Notes: generated by a model not told the origin, from the letters alone. A DNA stretch of 64,000 bases from Euborellia annulipes (GCA_023213315.1 JAKCPI010000390.1:1-64000), one strand, 5' to 3'. Shown: positions 23,959-37,492, numbered from the stretch's first letter. Program-made: numbers and translations.

Positions 23959-25276
23959 CCTCTGATCCATAACATAAAATTACTAAAAGGCCTATTACTA
24001 TGCTACGGTATTTTTATGAATGAATTTTATAAAAAGACCTTTATTCTCGAATAATCAAATATCTATTACAGTAAAATGTAATTCTTATACTATCTGCATC
24101 AGCCAAAATTATAAGCGCTATTCGACTCTAACGGTTAGAGAAAACAACTCTAAATCTTTGAGAGAGCAAGTGGCTTTAAGTTATGCATGAATATTTGCAT
24201 CATTCAGGCGAAATTTTTCAAAAGCCCTAATTAATAAATCAATCCTATCAAATACAATTAATGTGAATAAATTAACTCGCTAATCATGACTCTAAGGGCT
24301 TAGTCAAAATAAGGAAATTCAGTCTTAGAATTGGAAGAGGAATCTTGACCCTTGAATTATGAAGCCAGACCAAATAAAAGTTAAAATAATCTTAATAAAT
24401 TGCATCAAAGTCCAGCCACTAGTAAATCAATCACTGTTTAATTGATAAATACAAAATAAATATAAAAGTTTAGATAAGAAGAAATATAGGTATAATAAAA
24501 TATTATAAACACTTAATTTTTATTTTTAGAATAATTTAATAAGTTTTTCTCTTCCCTATTTTAATGTTTAATATAAAGTTAGGACCGCATCCGCCATGGC
24601 ATACTTTTTAATAAATTCACAACTTTCTGAATCAGGTGGCCCATTCTGTAAAAAAATAAAATCCACGAGGAGCGACTTTAGAGTATGTTTTATTTTTCAC
24701 AAAAAATAATTGAGAGTTAAACGAAAATTGAGGATCGTCTCTAATAAAAAGGAATTTCTTTTAATTAGATTTTTTTGAGATTAATCCATTCAAATAAATG
24801 CAAACAAATATTGACATATGAAATATGATAATAATAAAGTTTTTTTTTCTTTTTACAAAAATAAGATTTGAGTTATGTGAATTTTTTTTCCCCGTGAAAT
24901 TAATTACTTGTTTATTTCGACAGTTTTTGTTATAAATTTATCAAATAATGAAGTTGGTGCCAACGATCAAGGATTCGAATCCCGTTCCATTTTAAGGAAA
25001 AACTTTGAATATGATTATTAAAATTTCAAAAAATGGAAATTCAACATTTAGATTTCTCATTAATTAAATTGTGTATTATTAAAGTGATTTTCTCTTCCTT
25101 TTACGTATTTTTCGATGTAATCTTTAGGTTCTGTAACATTTTCATATTTATTTTTATTATGATTTATTCATATTAAGTTTTTTCTAATATAAAAGATACG
25201 AAGATTCCAATACTTACTTGTTAATAAAAAACAAATAAAATTAGGTGTTAGCTGTGTCTTCTACACAGCCGGTGGC

Positions 25277-26530
25277 TTTTTAACGTGACAACGTCTTTTG
25301 CATGATTTCAAAAAAATTTTTTTTCTCTTACCTATATTGAAATATAAAGAGAGAAAGTATTGTTTTTATTTTTTTTTTTTACTAGTAGTTTGTTTTCATA
25401 AATAAACATGTTCAAACATTTTCATTGAAACAATATATGACAGGTGTGGCCAAACTTTTATCCATTAAGGGCGACATATGCTTAAAAAATGAGGTTTTTC
25501 GAGAAAAAAACCAATTTTGGAGTTAAGTACTCGGGATTTTTTTATTTATTCTATTAGAGGTTATCTTTCTGCACTAAATGACATCTCATTTAGTCTGATC
25601 TGATTAGCCGTTCGGAATCTACAGGGGTTTAAAATTTCGAAAAACGAAATCCTGCCGAGTGCTCTCATGCGGTAAAATGACCTCATATCAAAAAAAAAGA
25701 AAAAAAAGCCCTGGGGGTATTGAACCACTCTTTCTAAAACTATATTTAGATTTAATGTAGCATTTATGGTCAAGTAGCTAGACGTTGCACAAGTAGGGCT
25801 ATTTTTCGATATTTTTTTGCCTAAAAAATGAGGTTTTTCGAGAAAAAAACCAATTTTGAAGTTAATTACTCGGGATTTTTTTATTTATTCTATTAGAGGT
25901 TTTCTTTCTGCACCAACTGACATCCCATTTAGTCTGATCTGATTAGCCGTTCGGAATCTACAGGGGTTTAAAATTTCGAAAAACGAAATCCCGCCGAGTG
26001 CTCTCATGCGGTAAAATGACCTCATATCAAAAAAAAAGAAAAAAAAGCCCTGGAGGTATTGAACCACTCTTTCTAAAACTATATTTAGATTTAATGTAGC
26101 TTTTATGGTCAAGTCGCTATGCGTTGCACAAGTAGGGCTATTTTTCGATATTTTTTTGCCTAAAAAATGAGGTTTTTCGAGAAAAAACCAATTTTGGAGT
26201 TAATTACTCGGGATTTTTTTATTTATTCTATTAGAGGTTTTCTTTCTGCATCAAATGACATCCCATTTAGTCTGATCTGAATAGTCGTTCAGAATCTACA
26301 GGGGTTTAAACTTTCAAATTTTAATTTACCGCAGCGCGGTAAAATAAAATGATAGGAAAAAAATAAATGGTGCAATCTTTAGCTGAAAACTCATTCTTTC
26401 TAACCGTATATTTCTCATAATTATACCTCTTAAGACAGAGGAGTTATTCAAGCCAATAAACTTTTTCGTGCAAGCCCCTCTAACATGCCACTATAGACAC
26501 ATGATTTGTAAGACGTTGTCACGTCAAAAA
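25277..26530. mobile_element. Inverted-repeat DNA element with internal 339-bp tandem repeats
   Basis: Left end TTTTTAACGTGACAACGTCT and right end AGACGTTGTCACGTCAAAAA are reverse complements with one mismatch. Inside are two full and one partial copies of a 339-bp unit (from about 25484, 25823 and 26162). Each has GAGGTTTTTCGAGAAAAAA, TAGTCTGATCTGATTAGCCG and GGAATCTACAGGGGTTTAAA. Another CAGGTGTGGCCAAACTTTTA start lies at 25441. No transposase was found and no clear target duplication. Class unknown. Confidence 0.65.
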
Positions 26531-26690
26531 TATTATGATCTGGATATACAATTCGTTCCTGGCTTAGAGTATTTAATTGAATCATTTCGATTGATAGAAT
26601 GTAAGTTTTTATTATAAACTATAAAATATAAATTAGTTGAAGCTCAGGAAGCTTTTTAGCAATATTCTAAAGAATTTGGACCAAGAGGTT

Positions 26691-28188
26691 TTTTCTTTTT
26701 TTTTTTTTTAAACACTCAACTTTTTTCTCATTCTCACTCACACATTCACACAGTCTTTTCGGCAACTTAGGCCATATAAGACTTTGTCGATAACCGTTAT
26801 TTATGAATTTATCTATATTGGGGTCCAGGCAATCTTATTTTAACCATTTGGTATCCAAGTGGCTTAAATAAAATCATCGGGGTCCGAACCCGCGTCGTTT
26901 GGTATACGAGGTTAGCACGCTAACCTCTACGCCAGCGTTTTCCAAACTGTGAGGCGCGCCTCCCTAGGGAGGCGTGGACTAGTCTAAGGGGAGGCGCAAA
27001 TATTGGCCACCAAGATCAATTTTCCAATTGATTGCTAGTTTTATGAATAAAATAATTTAGAAGATTGGGACGGAAGTTTACCTTAATTAAAAACACGATG
27101 AACCGCAGTGGCACAATCAGTAGAGACGGTGCCACTGCGGCTCATCGAGTTTTTAATTAAAATAATAAATATGAATAAATAAAAAAAATATTTTTATATA
27201 AATTTATATTTTCTAATATTAAAAATTTTTGTTTTTGAATTATTTTATTAAATGGGTTAAATGGGGGGGGGGGGGGAGAGCGTCATACGATTAAATATTT
27301 TTAAGGGAGGCGTTGTAATATAAAGTTTGGAAACCACTGGCCCAAAAAAGACTCATTCTAGAAAATTATACTATGTGTAAAACCCAAAGGCGGATAAGAT
27401 TGAATTAGGGGTTGAAAAATTGAAAAAATGTTTTTTAAATTTATTTTAGCTAATTCGAAGCCAAATAAATAGAAAACATTCAAAAAATTGCGTTGATTAT
27501 TATTTTATAATATTAAGGGTTGATTAGGGATGAGATGAAGGGTTGATTATTTAAGAAAGGCCTTGGAATATTCCAAATCACTTGTTGACATTCTTTTCCA
27601 TCTCTAAATATAGTTAGATTAGAGCAAAAGGTATTTTTTTTACTTTTAATAAAAAGGGAATTGTTATTTTCATCTGTTTTATTCCTATACAAACAGAGAG
27701 AGACAAGTCTATCTCTCGTTCAGTCGAGAGCGTGGCCGAGTTGCAGGCGCTGCTCTTTTTTTGTGTTTAAAGTGAATCAAAGTGAATAATTAATATAGTG
27801 TAACCCACCCTGACCTCACTGTCAACCAGCACACCCTCTTGAGAGTCTTATTAAAGGTAATTATTATGCATTTTATCGTTGAAAAAAAAAAATGATAGAA
27901 ACAAATAATTTGACTGCGAAAAACGATTCTTTTGAATATGAAATTAAATATTTTGTTTTTCACTAAGGGTAGAATATTGGCCACCAAGATCAATTTTCCA
28001 AATGATTGCTAGTTTTAATATAAATAAGAATAAATAAAAAAAAAATATTTTTATATAAATTTATATTTTTTAGCATTAAAAATTTTTTTTGTATGGGGTG
28101 GGGGAGGCGTTATAAGATGAAATCTTTTTAAGTGAGGCTTGGTAACATAAAGCTTGGAAACCACTGCTCTACGCCAAGCCCCGAGGGC
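26691..28188 (-). mobile_element. SINE A, full length but split
   Basis: The reverse-strand SINE runs 26691-26932 and resumes at 28175-28188, interrupted by the hAT-type element. The B box (GGTCCGAACCCGCG on this strand) and the head (GTTAGCACGCTAACCTCTACG) are present. The 5' tip CAAGCCCCGAGGGCGA lies beyond the insertion. A 12-bp target duplication flanks the whole unit. Confidence 0.8.
26933..28166. mobile_element. hAT-type non-autonomous element, 1234 bp, perfect 8-bp target duplication
   Basis: Starts CAGCGTTTTCCAAACTGTGA and ends ATAAAGCTTGGAAACCACTG. The 8-bp CTCTACGC occurs on both sides (26925-26932 and 28167-28174). Removing the insert restores the SINE head. Internal features shared with the copy at 9426 include the hairpin (27083-27160), a G run and CAGAGAGAGACAAGTC. 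No transposase frame. Confidence 0.9.
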
Positions 28189-29168
28189 GACCAAGAGGTT
28201 CATTAAAAGTCGAAAAGTTTTTGACAAAACTTTATTTGATCCCAGACAATGTTTCGTCCTCTTGCTGTAGGACTTCTTCAGTGGTTCGAGCCATATTATA
28301 AAAAATTATTAAATGTACATAGGCTTGTACATTTTGTTAAAGCCCGACTGTTTATTAATTTTCTATAATATAGCTCTCTATGACTCCAACCACTTAAGAA
28401 GTTCTACGAAACATTGTCTGAGATCAATTAAAGTTTTGTTAAAAACTTCGGCTTTTAATGAACCTCTTGGTCCAAAACCGATTGAATATAAAATATAAAT
28501 TTAAAAATAAATAACCAAAGCCGGCGATAAGAAGTGCGATTCAGGACTTGTGATTCCCTATCTTAACCTCTTTATGAAAAAAACCAAAATTACTGCCTAA
28601 TAAATTTTTAAATAATTTTTCTTTGTCTAGTCTAAATATGCACATGTAGGGGTGTGGGTCTGTTTTAATATTCACTATTCAGCTGTCCGGACCCCTTCTT
28701 ATTTAGAAATTTCTGCAATCTCCACATCTTCACTAAATGAGTAGTAAAGTTAAATTTTATTTAAAATTTATTTTTTATTCGTTAAATTATGTTTTTTCCA
28801 ATAGCTAAGGTCATAAAGTAGTCGACACCTTTGAATCTGCGGGTCCGGTCCCGCATGTTTTTATGTGTACTGTATGTTTTTTTTTTTCTTTTGATAAAAA
28901 TCAGGTTTAAATATTTCAAGATATAAGATAAAATTCAAATAATAAATTTAAATAAAAGACTCGTTTATAAAAGAAGTGCAATAACAAAAATTCCCTTTCA
29001 TTTATTAAAATTTGTTTTATATTTTTAATATACTGTACAATTATAGAAATAGTTATGTGTAATTTTTTTTTTTTTTTTAATTGCAAAGAATCTTTTTTTA
29101 TTAAGATAGTTGTAATTAAAGTTGCAAGTAGAATGGCGGGCAGGTGTGAATGCTGTGCTCGGTTGCAG

Positions 29169-29317
29169 GCGCGCCAAGGAGAAACGGCTCAAGAAGGATG
29201 CGGGGCGCACGCGGTGGAGCCAGTACTTCCGGTCGATGAAGGGCGGCGGCGCAGGAAGTCCTCGCCACGACAAGGACGACAAACTCGACCTCGAAAGCAA
29301 CTTCAGCCACACCCACG
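29169..29317 (+). CDS. Lim3: Lim3 coding exon 4: homeodomain end and Lim3-specific segment
   Basis: Encodes the last base of codon 201 through the first base of codon 250. It completes the homeodomain (RAKEKRLKK) and adds DAGRTRWSQYFRSMKG, a block next to the homeodomain that marks the Lhx3/Lim3 class. A charged stretch (HDKDDKLDLESNFSHTH) follows. The acceptor is GGTTGCAG and the donor CACG|GTCAGT. Phase 2 in and phase 1 out join its neighbours without a break. Several longer overlapping frames on both strands are shadows. Confidence 0.95.
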
Positions 29318-29782
29318 GTCAGTCACGACATCATCGCCAACCAACCCCCCCCCCCCTCTTTGCTTTCCTCCTTTTTATTACTTTTTTTTTAACCCTAAAT
29401 TGGTACTAAAATATTATAAAATACCCCAATTTTCTTTTAATAGTAGAAAAATATCAAAAATACACTCAGGGGCTCACAAATGGTGAGTACGTGGATGGCG
29501 ACCACGAGTTACCCGAGCTAACATGACAGTTTTCTTCTCAGTAATCAGTTTGCTACTCTTTTTTTACCGAATCTACAATTTCAAAAACACTGGTTTACAA
29601 AAATTGTCTCACGATTCAATTACATAAAATTGTTCCACCACATCGTCAAATTGGAATAAATGTCGATTTATTTCCTCAATGGTTCTATTGGTATTCTATC
29701 TCTACCAGCCAGCTATCGAGAAAATATAACTTTGTCTTACATTTTTGTCATTTTCGTTTTTAATTTATTTTTACAAATTGAT

Positions 29783-29944
29783 CTCGCCCTCGGGACTTGG
29801 TGTAGAGGTTAGCGTGCTAACCTCGTATACCAAACGTCGCGGGTTCGGACCCCAGGCAGTCCGATGATTTTATTTAAATGGCCTAAGTTGTCGAAAAGAC
29901 TGTGTGAATGTGTGTGTGAGTGTGAGTGTTTAAAAAAAAAAAAA
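29783..29944 (+). mobile_element. SINE A, full length, tRNA-derived
   Basis: The best reference copy. The pol III A box TGGTGTAGAGG (29798-29808) fits TRGYNNARNNG, and the B box GGTTCGGACCC (29842-29852) fits with one change. The body has CAGTCCGATGATTTTATTTA, GGCCTAAGTTGTCGAAAAGA and a GTGTGTGAGTGTGAGTG zone, then an A tail. Flanked by the direct repeat AAATTGAT (29775-29782 and 29945-29952). Confidence 0.85.
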
Positions 29945-30526
29945 AAATTGATTTCAAAAAAATTATGATCTAAATGACATTAGATACCGAAAAAAAAACC
30001 TTTAAACAATTTTTTTTTTTTTGGAATTTTGGAAAATAAAAAAATTATAAACAGGAGAAAAGATCAAAAAAATATTTTATTATAAGGCATTTCATCAAAA
30101 ATATAAAGTTCAGCTTTATAGACTTTGGTATTTGCCATAACTAGAGAGTGGAAAGTCTCTTATTTTTGGTAAAAGGTCGCCCTAAAAGTCTTCTTTTTTA
30201 GCCAAATACTCGGTAAAAAGTCTGTTTTCGGCAAAAAAGTCTCTATAAAAGCCCCTGTCAAGTTTAAGAATTAATAATATGAAAAAGGAATAGAGAGCTT
30301 ATCTCTCGATAACTGATAATCAGGAAATTCTTATATTTTACCATAATGGCTCTTTAAGCACTATACAATTTCTTCTTATGATTGACAAATAATTATGAAA
30401 TGAAAATGAGATATGATCAGATTTCTGCTGAGGAACTTTGACAGATGAAACAATTTAATCTATCTATCTTTAGAATCAGATTCAAGGGTCCTAATTAGCC
30501 CACGGGATATTATTTAGACTCCTAGC

Positions 30527-30570
30527 CAGTGGCGTCATTTCATTTTTTTGGGGGGGTTTTAAATTGTTTG
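30527..30570. mobile_element. hAT-type element left end, truncated
   Basis: CAGTGGCGTCATTTCATTTT followed by a G run resembles the left end of the element at 48092. No matching right end was found nearby. Confidence 0.35.
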
Positions 30571-31069
30571 ATTTTGTACATACTCATAGATATATTTTGA
30601 AATATTTTATTTAGCACCAAATTTGTTTGTGTTCTTTTTTTAACGATAATAGTTCTCTTTTATCAGTTCATGGACTATTACAAATTCTCCAGTACCATCC
30701 ATTTTACTATTTATCTTTATCCTCAAATAATTTGTGCTTTTATACAAATCATTTCGAGTAGTGGAGAATTTTACCAAATTGCAGTGAAAGAAACAAATTA
30801 TATTTTTTGTGCTGTTAATAAGCTTACACTTTGCGCCTAATTAATTTCCTCGTTCACTGGATCAAATTAATTTTAATAGAAGATTAAGGGCCTGATTTCT
30901 AAATATATTTTGAAACTGAGGTTTCTATTTTATAATAAATCAAAAGCACAAAAAAATCTAATTCAATATCCGTCTTATCTTGTTTTTCAAAAAACGTTAA
31001 TTAAAATTATAATAAAAACTAAACATAAACGTAGTTCATTAATTTAAATGACTTTTCAAGCTCTATTCC

Positions 31070-31340
31070 CCTTCCCCTGACTCTGTTTCGTTTTGGCAAC
31101 CTCTCCCGGGTAAAATACACCATTTCAAAGGCCTAATATAGCGTAGCATGTGTTATCTATCTCCCTGCATGGATGGCATGCTCGAGTGGCTCTGTTTGGA
31201 TGCGCATGCAATGCGCCATATGCGCGGGGCATTCAGGTGGATAATGCTTCCTCCCCCTCGTCATTCCATGGTAAAAAGCATAGGATGACCCCCTTCCTCA
31301 TCCCCTGATAAAATCATGGGAGGGACAGGCACACCCCAAA
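31070..31340. promoter_or_regulatory. Candidate intronic enhancer with ATGCGC-type palindromes
   Basis: A GC-richer, non-repetitive stretch in AT-rich intron. It has GGATGCGCATGCAATGCGCC, CATATGCGCGGGGC, an E box CAGGTG with GATAATGC alongside, and GGCATGCTCGAGTGG. No coding features and no match to the window's repeat families. Regulatory function is inference. Confidence 0.35.
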
Positions 31341-32299
31341 CATATAATATGCTCTACGTAGAGGATACTTAACTTTTTCAAGTGATTAGAGATAGAATTC
31401 TCTGATTACATTACACTATGCTATAATTATTATTTAATCGATTGAGTTTTTTTTTTTTTTTTTTTAATTGAGATTTCCATATGCTTTTGAGGGAGTAGGA
31501 ACGAATTACTTTTTCTTTTCTAATCCCCGCCAAATCCCTAGGATCTATAAACAAGATACTTTCATATTTCTAAGGGCTTGAAATTTTAATTAACATAATA
31601 ACGTTAATTAAGTGAAATTTTCAAAACATGTATTAAAATATTTAAAAAGCACTTAAATTTATTTTTATTTTTTTTATCCTCAAGAGCTTAAACATTTGCA
31701 CGACTAACTATTGTATAAATAAAACGAAAAATAATTTGACGCACACTCAAAAAAATCTAATCGGGCTTTTTTGTTATAGAGATTGATAGAAAATAATTTG
31801 AGGAACGTGGCCTTCTCTCTCACCTCTAAACAAAAAGATATGAAGGTCGGAAAACGTTATTGTAGGAGAAAGTCCACCACATAGAATACTAAAAAATTAA
31901 TTGACTTTAAGCCCTGAGGAAGTGCTCGACGGAAGTAAATTATTTCTTTCTGATTTACAACTATTTTCTGTATTATACTGACTTATAAACAGGCCTGGGA
32001 TGTCGGCAAAAGAAAAAATATATATTTTTTTTTATATATTTCCTAAAAAAGATCAAGTATGAGAAATTTATTATATCTTGATATAGAGGGGCTCAGAACC
32101 AAAATAAATAAAATAAGTATCAAAATAATAAAAAAAAAAAACAACTTAAAATGAATTAAAGTTAATTAAATATTCTGCAAAACTTCAAAAAAAAAAAAAT
32201 AAATAAATAAAAAAAAGTGAATTGAAAAATACTTACAAATTTAGTCGCTATGTTTCTGACAGATACAAATGAACCGGTATAGATCAAACAGTGCAACCA

Positions 32300-33020
32300 A
32301 TCCTTCTATCTTTCCTATGATGTACAAGAGTAAAGTATTCTTCAAAAGATTTCAAAGGCAAAATGAGAATATACATTTTAAAGAGATTCTAAAAAATAAT
32401 TGATTTTTGAATTTTAATCACAATCGTTGGAGCAAATTTTGAGAAAATTGAAAAAAAGTAAAAAAGTACATCAGTAAAGTACTAATACTTTTTGACTGAT
32501 TTTGTTTAAAAGCTTATTTTCACGCCTCAAGGGGGTGCCTAACTTAAATATAAAATTTCAATCTCCTCGATTCCTTCATGCTTAAAAATGAACACACACA
32601 CACAGACACACAGACAGACCATGTTACGAAAACCACTTGTTTGGATTCAGGGGACCTCAAAACGTGTATATCCATCAAAATTTCGATATTAAATTTTTGA
32701 CATAATCCAATACTTTATATATATATATCTATATAGGCTACATATCGCCTGCTGAGAATCATAGTGTACGTAAGTCCAAAATTCAACAATTCGAGAAAAG
32801 GCGTCTGAAAGTTTTATAAACATATACACTTAAAATAGCCGGGCAACAAATGAATAGGCCACGATTCTATAGCAAAGAATAGGAATTATATTTTCGCCAC
32901 TTTGGCGCTCAAAAGAGAAGTTAACAACGTTTGCTAGACTTAACCCAAAAATTTGAATTTTCGAACATTCGCCACTAGGATTCTCAGCAGACGATATATA
33001 GGTAAGAGAAAGTAAAAAAA
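32300..33020 (-). repeat. AGTACTAGTACT-family repeat containing an inverted-repeat insert
   Basis: Reverse-strand copy with AAAGTACTAATACTTTTTGA near 32478 and ACACACAGACAGACCATGTT near 32605. The outer end (AGGTAAGAGAAAGTAAAAAA) lies at about 33000-33018. Between 32741 and 33000 a separate element with inverted ends (TATCGCCTGCTGAGAATC against GATTCTCAGCAGACGATA) is inserted in a TATA-rich spot. Confidence 0.6.
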
Positions 33021-33489
33021 ATAGAAATGTATGCCCATGAACAAACAACATGTTCATACATTTACAAAGAAACAAAAAGATAAAAAAAAAACATGACTAT
33101 TAATTAATAAAGTATAAAATAAATAAACGAAATTTGCGATAACATGTCGGGCAAATTAAAAGGGGTATTTGAGTTGTCGATGATGCTACAAATTTTTCGA
33201 GCTATGACCATGTACCCTTTCTTCATAAAAAATAAACTAATCATTAATTTAAATACTGACACACTGACAACATAAATTAACGTTTCTCTACAGTGATTAA
33301 TTGAATATCATATTTGAATCAAAAATTTAATTATTCTATTTTAACAGAGAAGACTGAGTAATAGTAAATATTTATTTGTTGAAAGGGAACGAAAAATAGA
33401 AAGAGAGAGATTCATAGATAAATAATGTCTTTGATCTTTTTTTGCATTGAAAAAAAAAAAATTCGAGATGACCTCTTGACAGAGTCTAT

Positions 33490-33680
33490 CTTTGAATTTA
33501 AGGACTTTCAAGTGGACAAACGGACAAACCAGCATTGGACGTCAAAAACACAGAGGGCCACTGGCCCTTTTCCCCTTTCTACCCCACTAACATGGCAAGC
33601 AGACCAAATATTTGGCTCAATGCCACGTGAAACCTATTTGGTTTGAATTGGGCAGCCATATTTGCACATTGAAGGATCTT
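33490..33680. promoter_or_regulatory. Candidate conserved intronic block
   Basis: Non-repetitive and GC-richer than its surroundings. It includes TCAAGTGGACAAACGGACAA, CAGCATTGGACGTCAAAAAC, GGCCACTGGCCC (self-complementary), CCACGTGA and GCAGCCATATTTGCAC. The overlapping 73-codon open frame shows no domain. Enhancer role is inference. Confidence 0.25.
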
Positions 33681-34227
33681 CTATTGACCAAATGAGAAAT
33701 TGTATTCATTCATTGATAACACTTGAATCGAATTCATTGGATTTAATAATTTAGGTTTGATTTTCAAATGGGAATGGATTAAAATCAAAATGATCAAACA
33801 GTCCAGTCGGACTTTTAATTTCCACTCTCTATCTATTTTATTAAAGATTAAAAAAAAAAAATTCATTCATATTTTTGTTTTATTCATAAACTTAAAAAAA
33901 AAATTAAAACTAGAGATAATGAGACTTGCACAAAGCTTTATTTTTTATTTTTAAATATTTGCTATTCATCTACTGTATGTATTTATTTTTGCCATTTCAG
34001 AGGATGAAATTTTGACAATTTGGCATTGCAATAATAAATACACCAGATTCCATCATTCAAAAATGAATATAACTGGAAATAAGACTTTGCAACACTTGGT
34101 CAACAACACCAAGGTCAAGATTCTAGCCCTGGGTTAAGCGTCTTAACCCTGGGTATTTTCAGATCTTGATAAATTTAACAAAAGTCTAATTAATTAATTA
34201 AACTTTATTATTGTTTATTGACAAATC

Positions 34228-34665
34228 GCTCAGGGGCCCACATCTTGTGGGTACGTGGATGGCGACCACGAGCTGCCCGAGCTGGGACAGACTCTCCTTC
34301 AGTTCTTTGTATGTCTGTCTCTTCCTTCCTCTTTTCAACAGGCGTCATACCGTGCGACTGGCCGGCCTCTCCTATTTCTTCCGGTCGCAAAAACGCATGA
34401 TAGGGTTGGAGGGAGAAAGTTTTTTTTTTATTTTTAAACATTCACACTTTTTTCTCATTCACACTCACACTCACACACACATTCACACAGTCTTTTCGGC
34501 AACTCAGGCCATTTAAGACTTTGCCGATAACCGTTGTAATTAATATATATATTGTGGGTTTAGGCATTTTTATTTAAGCCATCTGGTATGAGGGAGAATG
34601 TTAGATCCGCCGACCCCGCATCGCGAGAATAAGGCGAGGATAGAAGAAGAAGAAGATTGTTTATT
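34228..34665 (+). mobile_element. Retroposon R with a nested SINE A
   Basis: From CTCAGGGGCCCACATCTTGT through GTACGTGGATGGCGACCACG to ATAGGGTTGGAGGGAGAA, then resuming with GTTAGATCCGCCGACCCCGC and ending in AGAAGAAGAAGA. The gap is a reverse-strand SINE A (about 34418-34589) flanked by GAGGGAGAA (34409-34417 and 34590-34598). Confidence 0.75.
34418..34589 (-). mobile_element. SINE A, 5'-truncated, inside retroposon R
   Basis: T-rich tail, CACACTCACACACACATTCA zone, CGGCAACTCAGGCCATTTAA block, then TTTAAGCCATCTGGTAT. The 9-bp target duplication GAGGGAGAA is perfect. The tRNA-like head is missing. Confidence 0.75.
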
Positions 34666-37492
34666 GACAAAGCAAAATGTGAAATTAGTAATAACACATG
34701 TGTCATCAAGTTCTGGGACTGACCACAGATCAAACACAATCAAGATTGGACAGCTACAGGTTAAAAATTGTTTATAAGTTTAGGGCCATCTATACGCTTG
34801 TCCCGGACCTACAGTGAAGCGCCCCCCTGCTCCCAGAGAGATTTGAACTCGAGCTTATTGCAATTCACATCTTTTGATACTGACCCCTTTACTCTCTCGT
34901 ACACCTTATTTATGATATTTCAAAACTTTTTTAAGCTACTTTAATGGGACTTAGTACTATTAAATTTTTTTTTTTAAACAAAAGGTCATTTATAAATTGA
35001 ATTACTTCCACGCCCTCATATTCACCAGATATGGCCCCATTTGACTTCTCCTTTTCGCAGATTTCAAAAAGACGCTCCAGGGAAAGGGATTGGGATTTGA
35101 CTCCGATGATGAGGTTATAGCATATTTTAGTTCCGGAACTTAATGACCCATGTGTTACAATTAAATTACTAGCAGTAAACGTTCCTTAGCTTAGAATAGC
35201 TTTTTTTTTTTTTTTTTTTTTGAAAAATCACAAGTTAAGGAACTTCTTATTTATTATTTCTTTGTTAAATTTGTTAATTTACCTGGCCTAAAAAAAGATT
35301 CTTAACCTTACTGTTAATCAGTGTAAGATTTATTTAATGGCAACATATTGATCGATTTTAATAACATTTTTTTATATCTTAAATTTTATAGAAAATATCC
35401 CTTTAATTAATAACGCGAAATGCTTATTTACGCAAAAGAGAGCGAGAGAGAGGGAGGAGGAACGTGATTTGAATAATTTGTGCTTTGCTTTTCTATCCGC
35501 CCCTTTTTGTCGTTACCTAATCCTTTTTGTCCTGGATTCAAGGGTGTTGAAATATTCACGTTAATTGAAATGCCTAGGTGTGCTTTTGAAGGGTGTATTA
35601 TTATTTATTTATTTTTTTTTTTGGGTGGCAAATAGGGAAAAGGGCTGAATGTGGAAGAGGTGAGGGGAGAGTGTTATGAATATCTGAACACGATCAAACC
35701 ATCTGCTTAGAAAGAAGACTCATCTCAGTGACTCATCGATTCATTAAAAAAAAAAAAAAATAAGTATGTTGAAATAAATTCATACCTATTGCTATCCATT
35801 ATATGGAATCAGGTGGGGAAGAAAAAGCGGAAAAGAATTTAAATATGTATTTAAGGGGAGTGAAATATAAATTTTCGCCGTTCCGGGGTGTTCCAAACGT
35901 TTTGATTTTTTTGGGTTATGGAAGTTTCCAAAATGATTTTCCAACCGTTGAATTTTTCTATTCGGGTTATGAAAAAATTCTTTTCGGGTTGTGAATAAAT
36001 TCTTTTGGTATTGAATTTAAATTACGGGTTATGAATAAATCATTTTTGGTATATGAAATTTAAATTACGGGTATATAAATAAATTCTTTTTGGTATATGA
36101 ATTTAAATTACGGGTTTATGAGAAATAATATACTTTTTTGTGAAAAATGAAAGTAGGAGACTTTTAATTATAGTATTTGTATTAAATATTTATTAAAAAT
36201 ATATAAATACTGTAAAAAATATTTTTAATAAATATTTAATACAAAATGTGTCTATAATTAAAATTCTCCTAATAATAATATTCAAAAAAGCTTTAATAAA
36301 AAAATTAAAGTCCTTACGAGTTATACTTTTGAGGGAAAGTGAGTGGTCTAGGTGAAATAAAGTTTTTTTTATTTATTTTATTTTTATTTATTAAAAAAAA
36401 TTATATTATATTAAAATATACAATTTTACTAAATAATAAAAAATTAAAGTATTAAAATAATAAATTTGTATCAAAAATAAATTTTTATACTTTCCAAGTA
36501 AATTAAACCAAATACAATCATTTTAATAATTTAATACAAAAATATGTCGATTTTCATCTTCTTTGAGAAGTAATAAAGAGTTACATTTCATTTCAGTATG
36601 ATTGGAGTTTATTCCCTGGTTGGAGACTAACCTCACCTGAAAAATGAAAAAATAATTGATTTGAAATTGAGAAAAAAAATTTCAATAAAAAATTCAAATT
36701 CAATACTTACGATTTTGTTAGTAAAATGTTCCTATTTCAATATATTGATTAAATATTTATATTTCATTTTAAATAATAATACCGTTCAATTATCTATGCG
36801 TTAAATCAGCTACTTCAAAAAAGAATTTGGTGCCAACCTGGTGCCAACCTACCATTTTTGTATATTTTAAAATTAATTATTTTGGTGAAATTGTTAATTT
36901 TAATTTTAATTTCTATAGCTATTTAGTTGAATAACTTTATAAAAATTATTTAATTAGTATGACTTCATAAATATTTAAATAGTTTAGAGCGCGAATTTCA
37001 AACAGAATTTAATCAATATAGATTTTGGAAATGAATTTTAAAAGAATAATTTAAGTTTCCTTAAAATAATTATAAAATAATATTAATAAAAATTCCTTGA
37101 GGTAGTCGAGTTATTTGAGAACGTTTAGACCAGTGATTCTCAACTTGTCGCGGTACACTTTTAACGATTTCAAAATTTGGCGGCAACAAAGAAAAAGATA
37201 AGTTTAAAAGTTGGTAATTTGTTCATAAACTTTTATATTAATTTTAATTCACATTCTGGGTGTATTAAAATTAAACTACGAAAGTAAGTGAAAAAAGAAG
37301 GAAAATTCATATTTTTTAAAGCGATACTTATTCATATACTTGTATATTAATTTTAACTCATATCCTAGGTCTATTAAAATTAAACCACCAAAGTTTATGA
37401 GATATGAATGAAAATTCATATTTTTTTAATTAGTGTATCTATAAAATCAGAAAACTTGAATCTAAGAGGCCTTAAGATTTGGTAACGAGCAA

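Larger units (their letters stand above)
26676..28476. mobile_element. Foldback element hit by a SINE, itself hit by a hAT-type element
   Basis: The outer element's left arm is 26676-26690 plus 28201-28282 and its right arm about 28383-28476. Both carry ACCAAGAGGTTCATTAAAAG and CAGACAATGTTTCGT in opposite orientation. A SINE (26691-28188) sits in the left arm with a 12-bp target duplication GACCAAGAGGTT (26679-26690 and 28189-28200). The SINE is split by a 1234-bp hAT-type element. Order of insertion is foldback, then SINE, then hAT. Confidence 0.8.
15904..29168 (+). other. Lim3 intron 3 (about 13.3 kb)
   Basis: GTGAGTTCAG to CGGTTGCAG. Repeats include a 100-base hairpin (16130-16230), a large foldback (16265-17030), a 31-bp tandem repeat (17198-17290), a 251-bp inverted-repeat element (18565-18815), a family repeat (21592-22034), hAT-type elements (23455-23958, 26933-28166) and a 1.25-kb element with internal 339-bp repeats (25277-26530). 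19100-20150, 24000-24950 and 28500-29100 are AT-rich with nothing recognisable; 20158-20500 has GGATC-rich degenerate repetition. 22440-22960 is a possible regulatory block. Confidence 0.85.
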